Below are positions 34,634 through 42,434 of a DNA stretch of 64,000 nucleotides, piece by piece. A program made the position numbers and the translations under genes. Origin of the DNA: Clostridium saccharoperbutylacetonicum N1-4(HMT) (GTDB taxonomy: Bacteria > Bacillota > Clostridia > Clostridiales > Clostridiaceae); contig NC_020291.1 of assembly GCF_000340885.1 (NCBI RefSeq), positions 4,339,001 to 4,403,000 on the forward strand, read 5' to 3'. Numbering within the stretch: the first letter of the stretch is position 1; each line of letters begins with the position of its first letter. The notes under the pieces are model-generated. The model was not told the origin of the DNA and ran no database searches. It saw only the letters and a program-made list of their open reading frames with translations.

Positions 34634-36555
34634 AGGTACATATATTCTCCTTCAATTTCCTTAACTACAATTTGCCTCATAAAAGAATTCAGCCTCTCCT
34701 TAAAATAATTAGATAGTGACTTATCCTCACACCATATATAGCACCCTTTAAGACCTCTGGTCATAAGTATTCTATACGTATTTTTTATTAATTCATCACT
34801 TATTTTTAGTGCCTTTTCTTTATCTTCTTTGTATAACTTCTTTACGCCATTTAAACTTTTATCTGTTTTGGCTCTTTTGAATAAATCTGTTATAAGTTTT
34901 CCGTTTTCAAAGCGTAAGTCTTGTCCAATTATTACTCCAACATAGTCAAATTCAAGACCTTGGCAGGTATGAATGCAGCCACATTCATTTACGGATTCTT
35001 TATCAATTGCCCAAGTTGGGCTATTACTTAAATTCCATTTCATTTTAAAATCGTATTCTGGGAATTCTATATCATACTTATTATAATTTTCTTTCTTTTT
35101 AGTTGCCCATTCATAACAATAACCTGCAACTAACCTTGATTTATTGTTAACTTCATTTTTTTCTTCAATAGCTTTTTTCATTTCACTCGGATCATCAAAT
35201 ACTCTAAAATCAAAGTCAAATTCGAAGCCATCAAAATTTCCTGTTTCAGCTATTTCTAATACATCATCAAGCCAAGATACGTATCCATCAGAGCCATTAC
35301 AGCGGAATTGTGAAGTTAGTTTTAGTTTTCTAGTCTTTACTTCTAAAGCTCTTGCATGTTTTTCTATTTCTTCAATACTTCCTATGTCATCCATAGTGAC
35401 TCTTTGATTATTATCAACAAAAAATATAGATACCTTTGCAGTATTTATTATTTCTTTAATTTGATTTTCTCCGAGATTTTTAAACATACCTGACTTAGCA
35501 TTAAGTCTATGTGCTTCATCTATTATTAAAACATCTATTTCATTTTGGGAAGTATCCGTGTAAACACCTGAACCTTTAAATAAATTATTGATATATTTTT
35601 GAGTATAATTACCTTTAAGTTTTTCACAATATACATTTCTTGGTGCTGCATTTTTAGTTACATACTGACAGTTAAGATTCCTATTGCAAATTTTAACAAG
35701 AAGATTTATAGCAAGAACAGACTTACCTGTCCCTGGTCCTCCTTCAACTATTATGGTTTTCTTCTTTTCATTTTTAATGCAATCACGAACAGTTCGCATA
35801 ATACTTTCAAAAGCAACCTTTTGGTCCTCAATCATAATAAATTCTTCATTACCATCAATCATAACCTTAAGAGCATCTTGAAGAGATTTTGAAGGTCTTA
35901 TCTTTCCACCTTCAATAAAATAAATACCTTTACCTTGGTCTGACTTTTTAACATATCTACATATAAATTCTCTTAATTTTAGTGCATCACCTCGTGTATA
36001 TGCAGGTGCTAAATTTAAAGAATTATTATATATTTCACTTAAAAGAGGATCATTTTCTTTTTTCTTTATGTAATTATGTAAATATGCACATGGATGTAAC
36101 TTGATTAATTTCGTCTCCACTGCATCATTATAATCTTCGATTAAATTAGCATATGTCCAAGCTTGATACGATGGATGTGTTTTTGGAATTTTACTATTAT
36201 TCAAATATGTTAATACAATATCATTTTCTTCCTTAACTTCTTCTAAATGTGTCCATTGTTTAAGCTCAACTATTATAATATTTTCTTTATCGTATTCATC
36301 AAGTCCTGTTAAAATAAAATCAACTCTCATAGAAGTTCCTGGAATTTTATATTCAATAGCAACTCCACACTCATCTGGTATTTCCTTAGTATTGAGAGCC
36401 TTAAACATATAAAGCATAGAATTATCCCATGCTTGAAATTCTTTTTCTCTAGATTTTCCTATTTTGCTCTTATATTCTCTATCAATCAAAATACTGATTT
36501 CATCATTAGTAACATGCTTCATAAAATCTTTCTTACTAGCTTGATATACAATCAC
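34621..36555 (-). CDS. DUF2075 helicase-like ATPase with N-terminal PD-(D/E)XK nuclease motif
   Basis: 644 residues. N-terminal part (about 70-110) holds a restriction-nuclease-like core: MRVDFILTGLDEYDKENIII then VELKQW (Asp ... Glu-x-Lys). From about residue 255 it is a superfamily I P-loop ATPase of the DUF2075 type: IVEGGPGTGKSVLAINLLVK, VLIIDEAHRLN, FFVDNNQRVT, LTSQFRCNGSDGYVSWLDDV, HTCQGLEFDYVGVIIG and RILMTRGLKGCYIWCEDK. Such nuclease-helicases are frequent in defence or mobile regions. It starts at GTG 36555. Stand-alone, beside MazG and Rpn genes. A phage-defence role is plausible but not shown. Confidence 0.8.
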   Translation of the reverse strand: MIVYQASKKDFMKHVTNDEISILIDREYKSKIGKSREKEFQAWDNSMLYMFKALNTKEIPDECGVAIEYKIPGTSMRVDFILTGLDEYDKENIIIVELKQWTHLEEVKEENDIVLTYLNNSKIPKTHPSYQAWTYANLIEDYNDAVETKLIKLHPCAYLHNYIKKKENDPLLSEIYNNSLNLAPAYTRGDALKLREFICRYVKKSDQGKGIYFIEGGKIRPSKSLQDALKVMIDGNEEFIMIEDQKVAFESIMRTVRDCIKNEKKKTIIVEGGPGTGKSVLAINLLVKICNRNLNCQYVTKNAAPRNVYCEKLKGNYTQKYINNLFKGSGVYTDTSQNEIDVLIIDEAHRLNAKSGMFKNLGENQIKEIINTAKVSIFFVDNNQRVTMDDIGSIEEIEKHARALEVKTRKLKLTSQFRCNGSDGYVSWLDDVLEIAETGNFDGFEFDFDFRVFDDPSEMKKAIEEKNEVNNKSRLVAGYCYEWATKKKENYNKYDIEFPEYDFKMKWNLSNSPTWAIDKESVNECGCIHTCQGLEFDYVGVIIGQDLRFENGKLITDLFKRAKTDKSLNGVKKLYKEDKEKALKISDELIKNTYRILMTRGLKGCYIWCEDKSLSNYFKERLNSFMRQIVVKEIEGEYMYLLRE

Positions 36556-36595
36556 CTTTCATACACTCCTCTTTATAGCTATGAGATAATGTTGG

Positions 36596-36750
36596 TTGCG
36601 CTTCTCGCTTATAATTTTAATAATCTTGGTTGCAGATAAGTTCCGTATTGCAGCATAGCTGCTCTTTTTAGAAGTGCATAGCTGCTTTTTATAATTTATG
36701 ATCTTGGTTGCAGATAAGTTTCGCATTGCAGCATAGCTGCTTTTTATAAA
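36596..36750 (-). repeat. Tandem repeat with GCAGC/GCTGC hairpins upstream of the DUF2075 gene
   Basis: The block ATCTTGGTTGCAGATAAGTT plus ATTGCAGCATAGCTGC-TTTTT occurs twice (about 36621-36672 and 36700-36750), with further half-copies (36590-36620 and 36672-36695). Each ends in a short GCAGC-ATA-GCTGC stem followed by T5, like a minimal terminator on the plus strand. The last copy touches the 3' end of the MazG gene. Confidence 0.7.
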
Positions 36751-37061
36751 TGTGTATACTTTTTACTATTACCCTTTGCTTTCTCAACTGGATACTTTTC
36801 TTCATTTTTATTCATTTTACTATTAATTATTTCTTCTAAATCGACTCCTAAAGCATCAGCCATATGTATACAATAAACCATAACATCAGCAAGTTCTTCT
36901 AGAACATGCTCCTTATTATAGTTTTCCTCATCCCATAAAAATTCTTCTAAAAGTTCTCCTGCTTCAATTGATATTGCTTTAGAAAGATTAGCAGGTGTAT
37001 GAAATTGACTCCAATCCCTGTCATCTCTAAATTTTCTTATTCTATTTATTGTTTCCTTCAT
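36744..37061 (-). CDS. MazG-like nucleotide pyrophosphohydrolase
   Basis: About 105 residues, an all-alpha NTP-PPase. The metal-binding helices are visible: KAISIEAGELLEEFLWDEEN (ExxE) and VLEELADVMVYCIHMADALG (ExxD). Such enzymes hydrolyse (d)NTPs to monophosphates and are found as housekeeping genes and in defence neighbourhoods. The ATG at 37061 is preferred (AAAGAG upstream) over the GTG at 37070. It precedes the DUF2075 gene region on the same strand, separated by tandem hairpins. Confidence 0.85.
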   Translation of the reverse strand: MKETINRIRKFRDDRDWSQFHTPANLSKAISIEAGELLEEFLWDEENYNKEHVLEELADVMVYCIHMADALGVDLEEIINSKMNKNEEKYPVEKAKGNSKKYTHL

Positions 37062-37233
37062 TTTAATCACTCTTTCTAGTGTTTACCAGTTTTTATGTAT
37101 ATTATAGCATAAATTTACATAAAATATATTTTATTAATATGTTCAATTCTAAATCCAAATTCTCTATTACCAAATAGATTTTTATTTGGTAACTGAAACA
37201 TGAAATATGTACCAAATTTTCTTTTCAATATGC

Positions 37234-37264
37234 AAAAAAGCCATCCTCTTTTGGATAGCTTTTT
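37234..37264 (-). terminator. Terminator of the second Rpn gene
   Basis: AAAAAGC-ATCC and GGAT-GCTTTTT pair with a 4-base loop. It lies 65 bases after the Rpn stop. Confidence 0.8.
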
Positions 37265-37329
37265 GTGAATTTTAACATCTCTATAGATTTTTCTCCATCT
37301 GATTTATGAAGTATTTCTTTAACTACTAT

Positions 37330-38220
37330 CTAGAAATATTTTTTTAAATCTTCGATAGATTTCATATCAAATATTTCCGTAGCTATTAACTCTATATTTT
37401 CCTCTGATAAAGATTTTAATTTATCTTTATATTCATCAGGTATTATTTTAAACTTTTTTATTAATAGCTTAAGTAAAAGTTCAACTTTTCCTTCTTCAAT
37501 TTTCTCTCTATCTCTTTCTAACAAAGTCATGTACTCCACCTCCATCGAAACATCATTTTTAACTTCTTGCACTCTCTTATGTATACTTTTAACAAGGTTT
37601 CCTTTAATACTCTTTACTTTATCATCTGTTGAATCTTCTACATAATTAAGAAATTCTAATAATTCTTCGTTTAAATCATTCAGAATTCCTTTTGTATTTA
37701 ATATTATTTTTTGCGCTTCATCATTTAATATTATACTATTATCTTCTAAACACACATTTTGAAATGTATATTTATGCCTTCCTTTATTAAACAAATCAAA
37801 CGTACATATAAATATAATATAACTTTTAGCTAGCTTTCTATAATCCTCCCCTTTGCTTATCAGATCCAAATCAATGCTTCCTTGATAATACCTTAGCCTT
37901 TTAGGTAAATTTTTGTATTTTCCACGTTGCATTTCAACATTATAAATTGTATTCTTTTCATCTTTTACGTATACATCGAGCCTAATGCCTTTACTCTCTA
38001 GCAATAAATCTATAGTTTTTTGCTCTTCAACCATTTCTACTTTTTCTATTTCAATTTCTAAAATCTTTTCTAATAATTCCTTGCAGATTTCTTTATCGCT
38101 CATGACCTTTGCAAATAGAAAATCATCTTCAAGGTTTAATTCTTTTAAAGTTTTATTCGTAGAAGATTTTATTATTTCGCCAGAACTTATTATCTTACTA
38201 TCAGCTGTCACTATTCTCAC
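37330..38220 (-). CDS. Rpn-family nuclease/transposase-like protein, paralogue of 29105-29992
   Basis: 296 residues, over 80% identical by eye to the gene at 29105 for the first 220 residues (GIRLDVYVKDEKNTIYNVEM nuclease core intact). It then diverges into a DUF4351-type C-terminus (VELLLKLLIKKFKIIPDEYK, then LKSLSEENIELIATEIFDMK). The other copy has a different tail, so C-terminal exchange followed the duplication. The internal ATG used as a possible start in the other copy is ACG here, which supports the upstream GTG start or a changed start. Confidence 0.85.
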   Translation of the reverse strand: MRIVTADSKIISSGEIIKSSTNKTLKELNLEDDFLFAKVMSDKEICKELLEKILEIEIEKVEMVEEQKTIDLLLESKGIRLDVYVKDEKNTIYNVEMQRGKYKNLPKRLRYYQGSIDLDLISKGEDYRKLAKSYIIFICTFDLFNKGRHKYTFQNVCLEDNSIILNDEAQKIILNTKGILNDLNEELLEFLNYVEDSTDDKVKSIKGNLVKSIHKRVQEVKNDVSMEVEYMTLLERDREKIEEGKVELLLKLLIKKFKIIPDEYKDKLKSLSEENIELIATEIFDMKSIEDLKKYF

Positions 38221-38299
38221 TACTTTCTTTTAATTTTAAGCTATTTCAAGATATCTTTCAATATAGAATAAATCAGCTTTGAGTACTCATTTGCTATAC

Positions 38300-38425
38300 T
38301 ATAATTATTTCCAATCCTACAAATAATATACGCACATAAGTTCTTACTCCTACAAAAAATAACCGAGTACATCCTATCTCACTAGGAACATGCTCGGTTA
38401 ATTTATCTCTATTTTCTAAGAAGTT
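38300..38425 (-). repeat. Terminator cassette repeat R4
   Basis: TATACTATAATTATTTCCAA start, AATATACGCACATAAGTTCTTA, arms ACCGAGTACATCC / GGAACATGCTCGGT (38361-38400), then ATTTTCTAAGAAGTTCTTTT. It lies between the second Rpn gene's upstream flank and the protease gene and joins an orphan KELL tail to the protease stop. Confidence 0.75.
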
Positions 38426-38443
38426 CTTTTATACTCTTTATGA

Positions 38444-38809
38444 TTAGCTACTATACAACTCCAATTCTTTTAGATTAATGGTTATACCTAATTTTAATAA
38501 TACATCAAGTCCAAGTAACCAATTTATATATCCTTCTTCATCAATTATACCAAAATCTATATTTATATCTTCTATACAGTCGCTTCCAATACTAACTGAA
38601 TTAATATTATTTCTATACGAATAGTGCTCCCCACCAATACCATAATCATCTGCTTCTGCTTTAATTCCCAATTTATATACACTGTCTGGATTAATGATAG
38701 TATGAGCAGCCCCTGTATCTACTACCACATTTTTAAGCAATACATTATTGCCCTTATATCCAATTTTCATATCAACAAATAACAAACCACTTTTATACTC
38801 TAACTTCAT
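38444..38809 (-). CDS. Retropepsin-like aspartic protease
   Basis: 121 residues, one retropepsin-like lobe. The active-site motif is NVVVDTGAAHTII (DTGA, about 27-39), and the second hydrophobic Gly motif is NWLLGLDVLLKLG. Single-lobe proteases act as homodimers. No signal peptide, so cytoplasmic. It overlaps the partner gene by four bases (ATGA) and has AGAGGAG inside the partner's 3' end. Small proteins of this type are widespread in Firmicutes without known substrates. Confidence 0.82.
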   Translation of the reverse strand: MKLEYKSGLLFVDMKIGYKGNNVLLKNVVVDTGAAHTIINPDSVYKLGIKAEADDYGIGGEHYSYRNNINSVSIGSDCIEDINIDFGIIDEEGYINWLLGLDVLLKLGITINLKELELYSS

Positions 38810-39051
38810 TTAAATACTCCTCTTAATATTGGCATTTGTATTATATTCATTGATAGCTCCTTTTTCGATGTATGAAACACAAAAGTATCTCCTTTACATT
38901 TAATTAATAAATCACTTGCTTCTTCATCATCTAAAGCTCTCACTACAGCTACATCATCTATACACTTTTTATTATCTTCAATATGAGCCTCTAAGCTTCT
39001 TAAAAGTACAAATTTATTAGGATATATATTTCTAACTTCTTCCCATTTCAT
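38806..39051 (-). CDS. 81-residue partner of the retropepsin-like protease
   Basis: MKWEEVRNIYPNKFVLLRSL start, an acidic helix (HIEDNKKCIDDVAVVRALDD) and a C-terminal CKGDTFVFHTSKKELSMNI segment. I recognise it as the small conserved protein usually encoded just ahead of this protease and translationally coupled to it. It may be substrate, inhibitor or chaperone. A 34-base scrap of the gene junction at 30189-30222 shows that a second copy of the pair once existed. Confidence 0.65.
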   Translation of the reverse strand: MKWEEVRNIYPNKFVLLRSLEAHIEDNKKCIDDVAVVRALDDEEASDLLIKCKGDTFVFHTSKKELSMNIIQMPILRGVFK

Positions 39052-39149
39052 ATTCTCGCATCCTCATATCTAAAATAAGTTTATAAATGAATCATATTTC
39101 TATCTTTATTATATCATAAGTATAAGTTTGAGTACTCGTAGACTTATAT

Positions 39150-39275
39150 TTTAATTATTTCCAATCTTACAAACAATATACGCACATAAGTTCCTATTCC
39201 AAGCAAAAAATAACCTAGTATATTCTATATATTCTATCTCACAATATACTAGGTTATTTTATTTCTATTTTCTAA
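39150..39275 (-). repeat. Terminator cassette repeat R5
   Basis: TTAATTATTTCCAATCTTAC start, AATATACGCACATAAGTTCC, arms ACCTAGTATATT / AATATACTAGGT (39213-39255), then TTATTTCTATTTTCTAAGAA. The G-C pair of the other copies is replaced by a T-A pair, so pairing is kept. Confidence 0.75.
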
Positions 39276-39345
39276 GAAATTTTTTAATACTTTAATAGGC
39301 TTCTTTATAAAAGCCTCTTTAGAAACCTTTATAGTATCAAATATT
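39276..39345 (-). pseudogene. Short C-terminal remnant of a DUF2357-type gene
   Basis: Encodes on the minus strand TIKVSKEAFIKKPIKVLKNF, homologous to the tail of the fragment at 42435, then slips frame before its stop. It carries cassette R5 at its 3' side. Confidence 0.55.
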
Positions 39346-39358
39346 TAAAAAGAAAAAG

Positions 39359-39389
39359 CAGATAAGATTTTGTTAATTCATCTTATCTG
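39359..39389 (-). terminator. Terminator of the Tyr/Pro-rich protein gene
   Basis: CAGATAAGAT and ATCTTATCTG pair with an 11-base loop, then a T-rich run on the minus strand. Confidence 0.85.
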
Positions 39390-39431
39390 ACTCTTTATCT
39401 ATATATTAATTTTAGTTTGTACCTGGTAATT

Positions 39432-40022
39432 TTATACAAGGTTCTGACCACAAAGAACAATGATTTTATATGGAGTAGTTTGGGCAGGTATGCTCTTGGT
39501 TGTAGGTCCATAGACAACAATTAGATTTTTATTTCTAGGGAATCTATTAAAAATCTGATCGTTTGTCAGAATTACCTCAGTAGATATGTCAATATTTAGT
39601 TTTAAATTTCCATCGCTGCTTATAAGTTGATTGTTAAAATAGTCTACAGTAACATTTTGATATACTGTGTCTTTTGCCATAACAATTGCAGGATATTGTG
39701 GAGGATAAATAAGAAGAGCAGGTGCATTTGCATCGTAAAATCCAGTTACCTCATCTCCTACTTCTACCAATTTATGATCTACAAAGTAAGTTCTCGGTGA
39801 TATCACAAAATTTACCGGTCCCCTGTCTATGTTTTCGAGTGATATTAATTTATAGCAGCCTACTGATGCATCATCTTGACCTGGGTAAAAATCTTCAATC
39901 CTTGTAACAGTACCACTAAAGGCTGCAAATTTTGGTGCTGTATTTCTCCGCATTACATTATAATATGGATAAGCAGCTTGATTCATGTAGTAAGGACAAC
40001 AGGGAAATTGGTTATTATACAT
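39432..40022 (-). CDS. Hypothetical protein with Tyr/Pro/Cys-rich N-terminus, possible spore-surface protein
   Basis: 196 residues. The N-terminus MYNNQFPCCPYYMNQAAYPY is of the kind seen in clostridial spore-coat or exosporium proteins. The remainder (about 30-196) looks like two small beta barrels (FAAFSGTVTRIEDFYPG ... EVGDEVTGFYDANAPALLIY ... DISTEVILTNDQIF). No signal peptide or catalytic motif. AAAGGAG precedes the ATG. The spore assignment rests on composition only. Confidence 0.55.
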   Translation of the reverse strand: MYNNQFPCCPYYMNQAAYPYYNVMRRNTAPKFAAFSGTVTRIEDFYPGQDDASVGCYKLISLENIDRGPVNFVISPRTYFVDHKLVEVGDEVTGFYDANAPALLIYPPQYPAIVMAKDTVYQNVTVDYFNNQLISSDGNLKLNIDISTEVILTNDQIFNRFPRNKNLIVVYGPTTKSIPAQTTPYKIIVLCGQNLV

Positions 40023-40181
40023 ATAATACTCCTTTATATTAATACAGTTATAAGCCTAATCATTAATATTATATTAGCTATTCTAAGAAGTGTTACTCAG
40101 TGCCAAGTAGATTTAGCTATTTCTCTTAGCATAAAAAATGAATTTATAGACTTTTTCTTTCCTGTAAGTTATCATATAAAA

Positions 40182-40214
40182 ATAGTATTCTCATTAAATG
40201 AGAATACTATTTTT
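40182..40214 (+). terminator. Terminator-like hairpin just upstream of the GIY-YIG gene
   Basis: ATAGTATTCTCATT and AATGAGAATACTAT form a perfect 14-bp palindrome followed by TTTTT. It is located between two divergent genes, only 27 bases before the GIY-YIG start, so it ends no known gene and may attenuate the GIY-YIG transcript. Confidence 0.75.
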
Positions 40215-40240
40215 GATATTATACGAAAGAAGGAATAAAC

Positions 40241-41317
40241 ATGGATTTAAAGGAAAAAATAAGAGATCTCCCATCAGTTCCTGGAGTGTATCTTATGAAA
40301 GATTCCCTTGGCAGCATCATCTATGTTGGGAAATCAAAGAACTTAAAAAATAGAGTTGGTTCTTATTTTCAAAATATAAAATCTCGTACTCCAAAGGTTG
40401 AAAAGCTCATTAAAAATTTAAAGGATTTTGACTATATTATTACTGACACAGAATTTGAAGCTTTTATGCTAGAATGCACGCTAATAATGGAGCTAAAACC
40501 AAGATACAACAGATTAATGAAAAATCCATTATCTTATACATATATAAAGATTGATTTAGGAGAAAAATATCCTAGTATAGAAATTTCCAGCACTAATAAT
40601 CAAAATGAACATACTCTTTATTTTGGTCCATATACAAATAAGAATGCTGCAGAAAAAGCTATTCAATGCATAAAGGATTTTTATAAAATAAATTGCAACT
40701 ATAATTATAAAAATGGCACTTCATGTCTGAACTACTCCTTAAACTTGTGTATTGGTATGTGCTTAGATATAGCAGCTACAACTAAGCAATATGAAAATAT
40801 CACCTTCAAAGTTATAGCCTCACTTAATGATACTGATAATACTTTACTCAAAGAAATAGAAGAAAAGATGCTCATAGCCTCTGAAAAATTTGACTTTGAA
40901 ACTGCCACAAAATATAGAGACTACATGGCTTCAGTAACCTATCTTACAAATAATAGAAAGACTATAAAATTTGCAGAAGAAAATAACAATATAGTTATGA
41001 TTGAAGCTTTAAATGAGCATTTAATAAAGCTTTTTCTCATTAAGAAAAGTAACGTTCTTTTTTCTAAGACTTATAATATGAAAGATATAAATGTTAAACA
41101 ATTAAATGAAATTATAAAAATAAATATTATTCACTACTTTAAAACTATTACTAGCGATTCTATAGAAATTAATAAAGATGAAATAGATAAAACTCAAATA
41201 ATACATAGTTATTTACAAAGCAGCAAATGTAATTATATTACAATTCCCGAAAATTTGCTTAATCTGGAATGTAATTCAGAATTAGACGCATTAATAACCA
41301 AGTTGCTAATTATTTAA
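40241..41317 (+). CDS. UvrC-like GIY-YIG nuclease lacking the C-terminal half
   Basis: 358 residues. The N-terminal GIY-YIG domain is VPGVYLMKDSLGSIIYVGKS with KNLKNRVGSYF (about 11-41) and the catalytic Glu in DTEFEAFMLECTLI. A Cys-containing linker (NCNYNYKNGTSCLNYSLNLC) and a UVR motif (about 205-235: EKMLIASEKFDFETATKYRD) follow. UvrC's RNase-H-like and HhH domains are missing, as in Cho-type proteins that make the 3' incision alone. AAAGAAGG precedes the ATG. It may act in nucleotide excision repair as a UvrC backup. Confidence 0.85.
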   Translation: MDLKEKIRDLPSVPGVYLMKDSLGSIIYVGKSKNLKNRVGSYFQNIKSRTPKVEKLIKNLKDFDYIITDTEFEAFMLECTLIMELKPRYNRLMKNPLSYTYIKIDLGEKYPSIEISSTNNQNEHTLYFGPYTNKNAAEKAIQCIKDFYKINCNYNYKNGTSCLNYSLNLCIGMCLDIAATTKQYENITFKVIASLNDTDNTLLKEIEEKMLIASEKFDFETATKYRDYMASVTYLTNNRKTIKFAEENNNIVMIEALNEHLIKLFLIKKSNVLFSKTYNMKDINVKQLNEIIKINIIHYFKTITSDSIEINKDEIDKTQIIHSYLQSSKCNYITIPENLLNLECNSELDALITKLLII

Positions 41318-41409
41318 GGCATTCTTTGTAATACTTTTCTTAACTTAAAATGAATGAATAACATAAACTTTTTCTACAAATAATAAAAAGTAAAAAGGTG
41401 GTGATATTA

Positions 41410-41508
41410 ATGGGTAATTCCGAACATAGCAATGATAATATGGGTAAGAGTAAAACTGCTCAAAAAAAGAATAGTAATAAAAACAGTAATAAAAATGATT
41501 TTAAATAA
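41410..41508 (+). CDS. 32-residue Lys/Asn-rich small protein
   Basis: AAAAAGGTGGTGATATTA is a strong ribosome site, and the ATG opens MGNSEHSNDNMGKSKTAQKK, then NSNKNSNKNDFK. No hydrophobic residues, so a free, disordered cytoplasmic peptide, possibly nucleic-acid- or spore-associated. It sits 90 bases after the GIY-YIG gene and before a terminator, so it may be cotranscribed with it. Unknown family. Confidence 0.55.
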   Translation: MGNSEHSNDNMGKSKTAQKKNSNKNSNKNDFK

Positions 41509-41584
41509 TATATACTTTAAAAAATAGCATGTTGATTTTAATGAAATTCTAGAGATTCAAAAATAGTCCATGTTAGGCACAATC

Positions 41585-41614
41585 AAAAAAACTACGTAAA
41601 TAACGTAGTTTTTT
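41585..41614. terminator. Bidirectional terminator between convergent genes
   Basis: AAAAAACTACGT and ACGTAGTTTTTT with a 5-base loop: a perfect stem with A and T runs on both sides. Confidence 0.9.
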
Positions 41615-41634
41615 ATATACCTATTTAATGAACA

Positions 41635-42291
41635 TCATTTAGTATTTAATATAATTTTACTTGGGGATATGCCATACTTGATTAAATATTGTTTTGTTTT
41701 TTCACTATTAACATAAAACACAGCCTCATCACAAGCGTAAAATGCATCACGTCCTATACTTTCCACACTATCTGGAATTATTATCCTTTTTAAACTAACA
41801 CACCTTCCAAATGCACTATCTCCAATACTCGTTACACTATCTGGAATTGTTACATCTGTTAAAAACCCACAATCATAAAATCCTCTATTTCCTATGCTTT
41901 TTATCTCAATATCTCCTATTTTTCCTGGTATAACTAATGGAATACCAGTTTCTCCTGGACCCCAAGGGACATTTCTATTAAATTTTACAATTCCGCTAGT
42001 TGACTTAAGAATATCAAACTCCCCAGCTTTAATACATTTTATCCCAACTCCATTATTATCTAAATACCAGCCATCTACATCTTGATTCTTTTCCATATAT
42101 CCAAAAGTACCGAAATAATACCAGTTTCCAGAAATATATCTCCAACCTTTGGCCCATGAATCGCCTTCTGAATACCACCAGCCATTATAATCTTGTTTCC
42201 ATTCTGCACTTGCACCTATTGGATTTAATAATAATACTGAAGCTACTACTAATACACTAGCTATTACTTTTGTCAATTTTGACTTTTTCAT
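41635..42291 (-). CDS. Secreted protein with cell-wall-binding repeats and BspA-type leucine-rich repeats
   Basis: 218 residues from the ATG at 42291, which follows GGGGGAG (the GTG at 42303 has no site). Signal peptide: KLTKVIASVLVVASVLLL then GASAEW. Residues about 26-75 are choline-binding-type repeats (GWWYSEGDSWAKGWRYISGN, WYYFGTFGYM). Residues about 120-205 are BspA-like LRRs (AFYDC / IPDSVTSIGDSAFGRCVSLK). Surface-located, likely adhesion or wall function. Only a few repeats are present compared with large BspA proteins, so it may be a short family member. Confidence 0.8.
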   Translation of the reverse strand: MKKSKLTKVIASVLVVASVLLLNPIGASAEWKQDYNGWWYSEGDSWAKGWRYISGNWYYFGTFGYMEKNQDVDGWYLDNNGVGIKCIKAGEFDILKSTSGIVKFNRNVPWGPGETGIPLVIPGKIGDIEIKSIGNRGFYDCGFLTDVTIPDSVTSIGDSAFGRCVSLKRIIIPDSVESIGRDAFYACDEAVFYVNSEKTKQYLIKYGISPSKIILNTK

Positions 42292-42434
42292 ATTCTCCCC
42301 CACTTTTTACCCCTTCATTTTAAATTAATATTTTATTATATTTTAACATAATTACCAATAATATTCGACATAATAATAAAATAGGCATTTAATCTAACTA
42401 CATTTTCTTCATAGTATGCCAGGTCACTTTATTT

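Noticed and set aside
30040..39275. CRISPR array suggested by repeated TATACGCACATAAGTTC blocks
   Set aside because: The copies are kilobases apart, each about 120 bp with a terminator and gene tails; there are no regular spacers and no cas genes.
39876..40238. 120-codon plus-strand frame upstream of the GIY-YIG gene
   Set aside because: It overlaps the antisense of a real gene and runs through a terminator palindrome, with no ribosome site.
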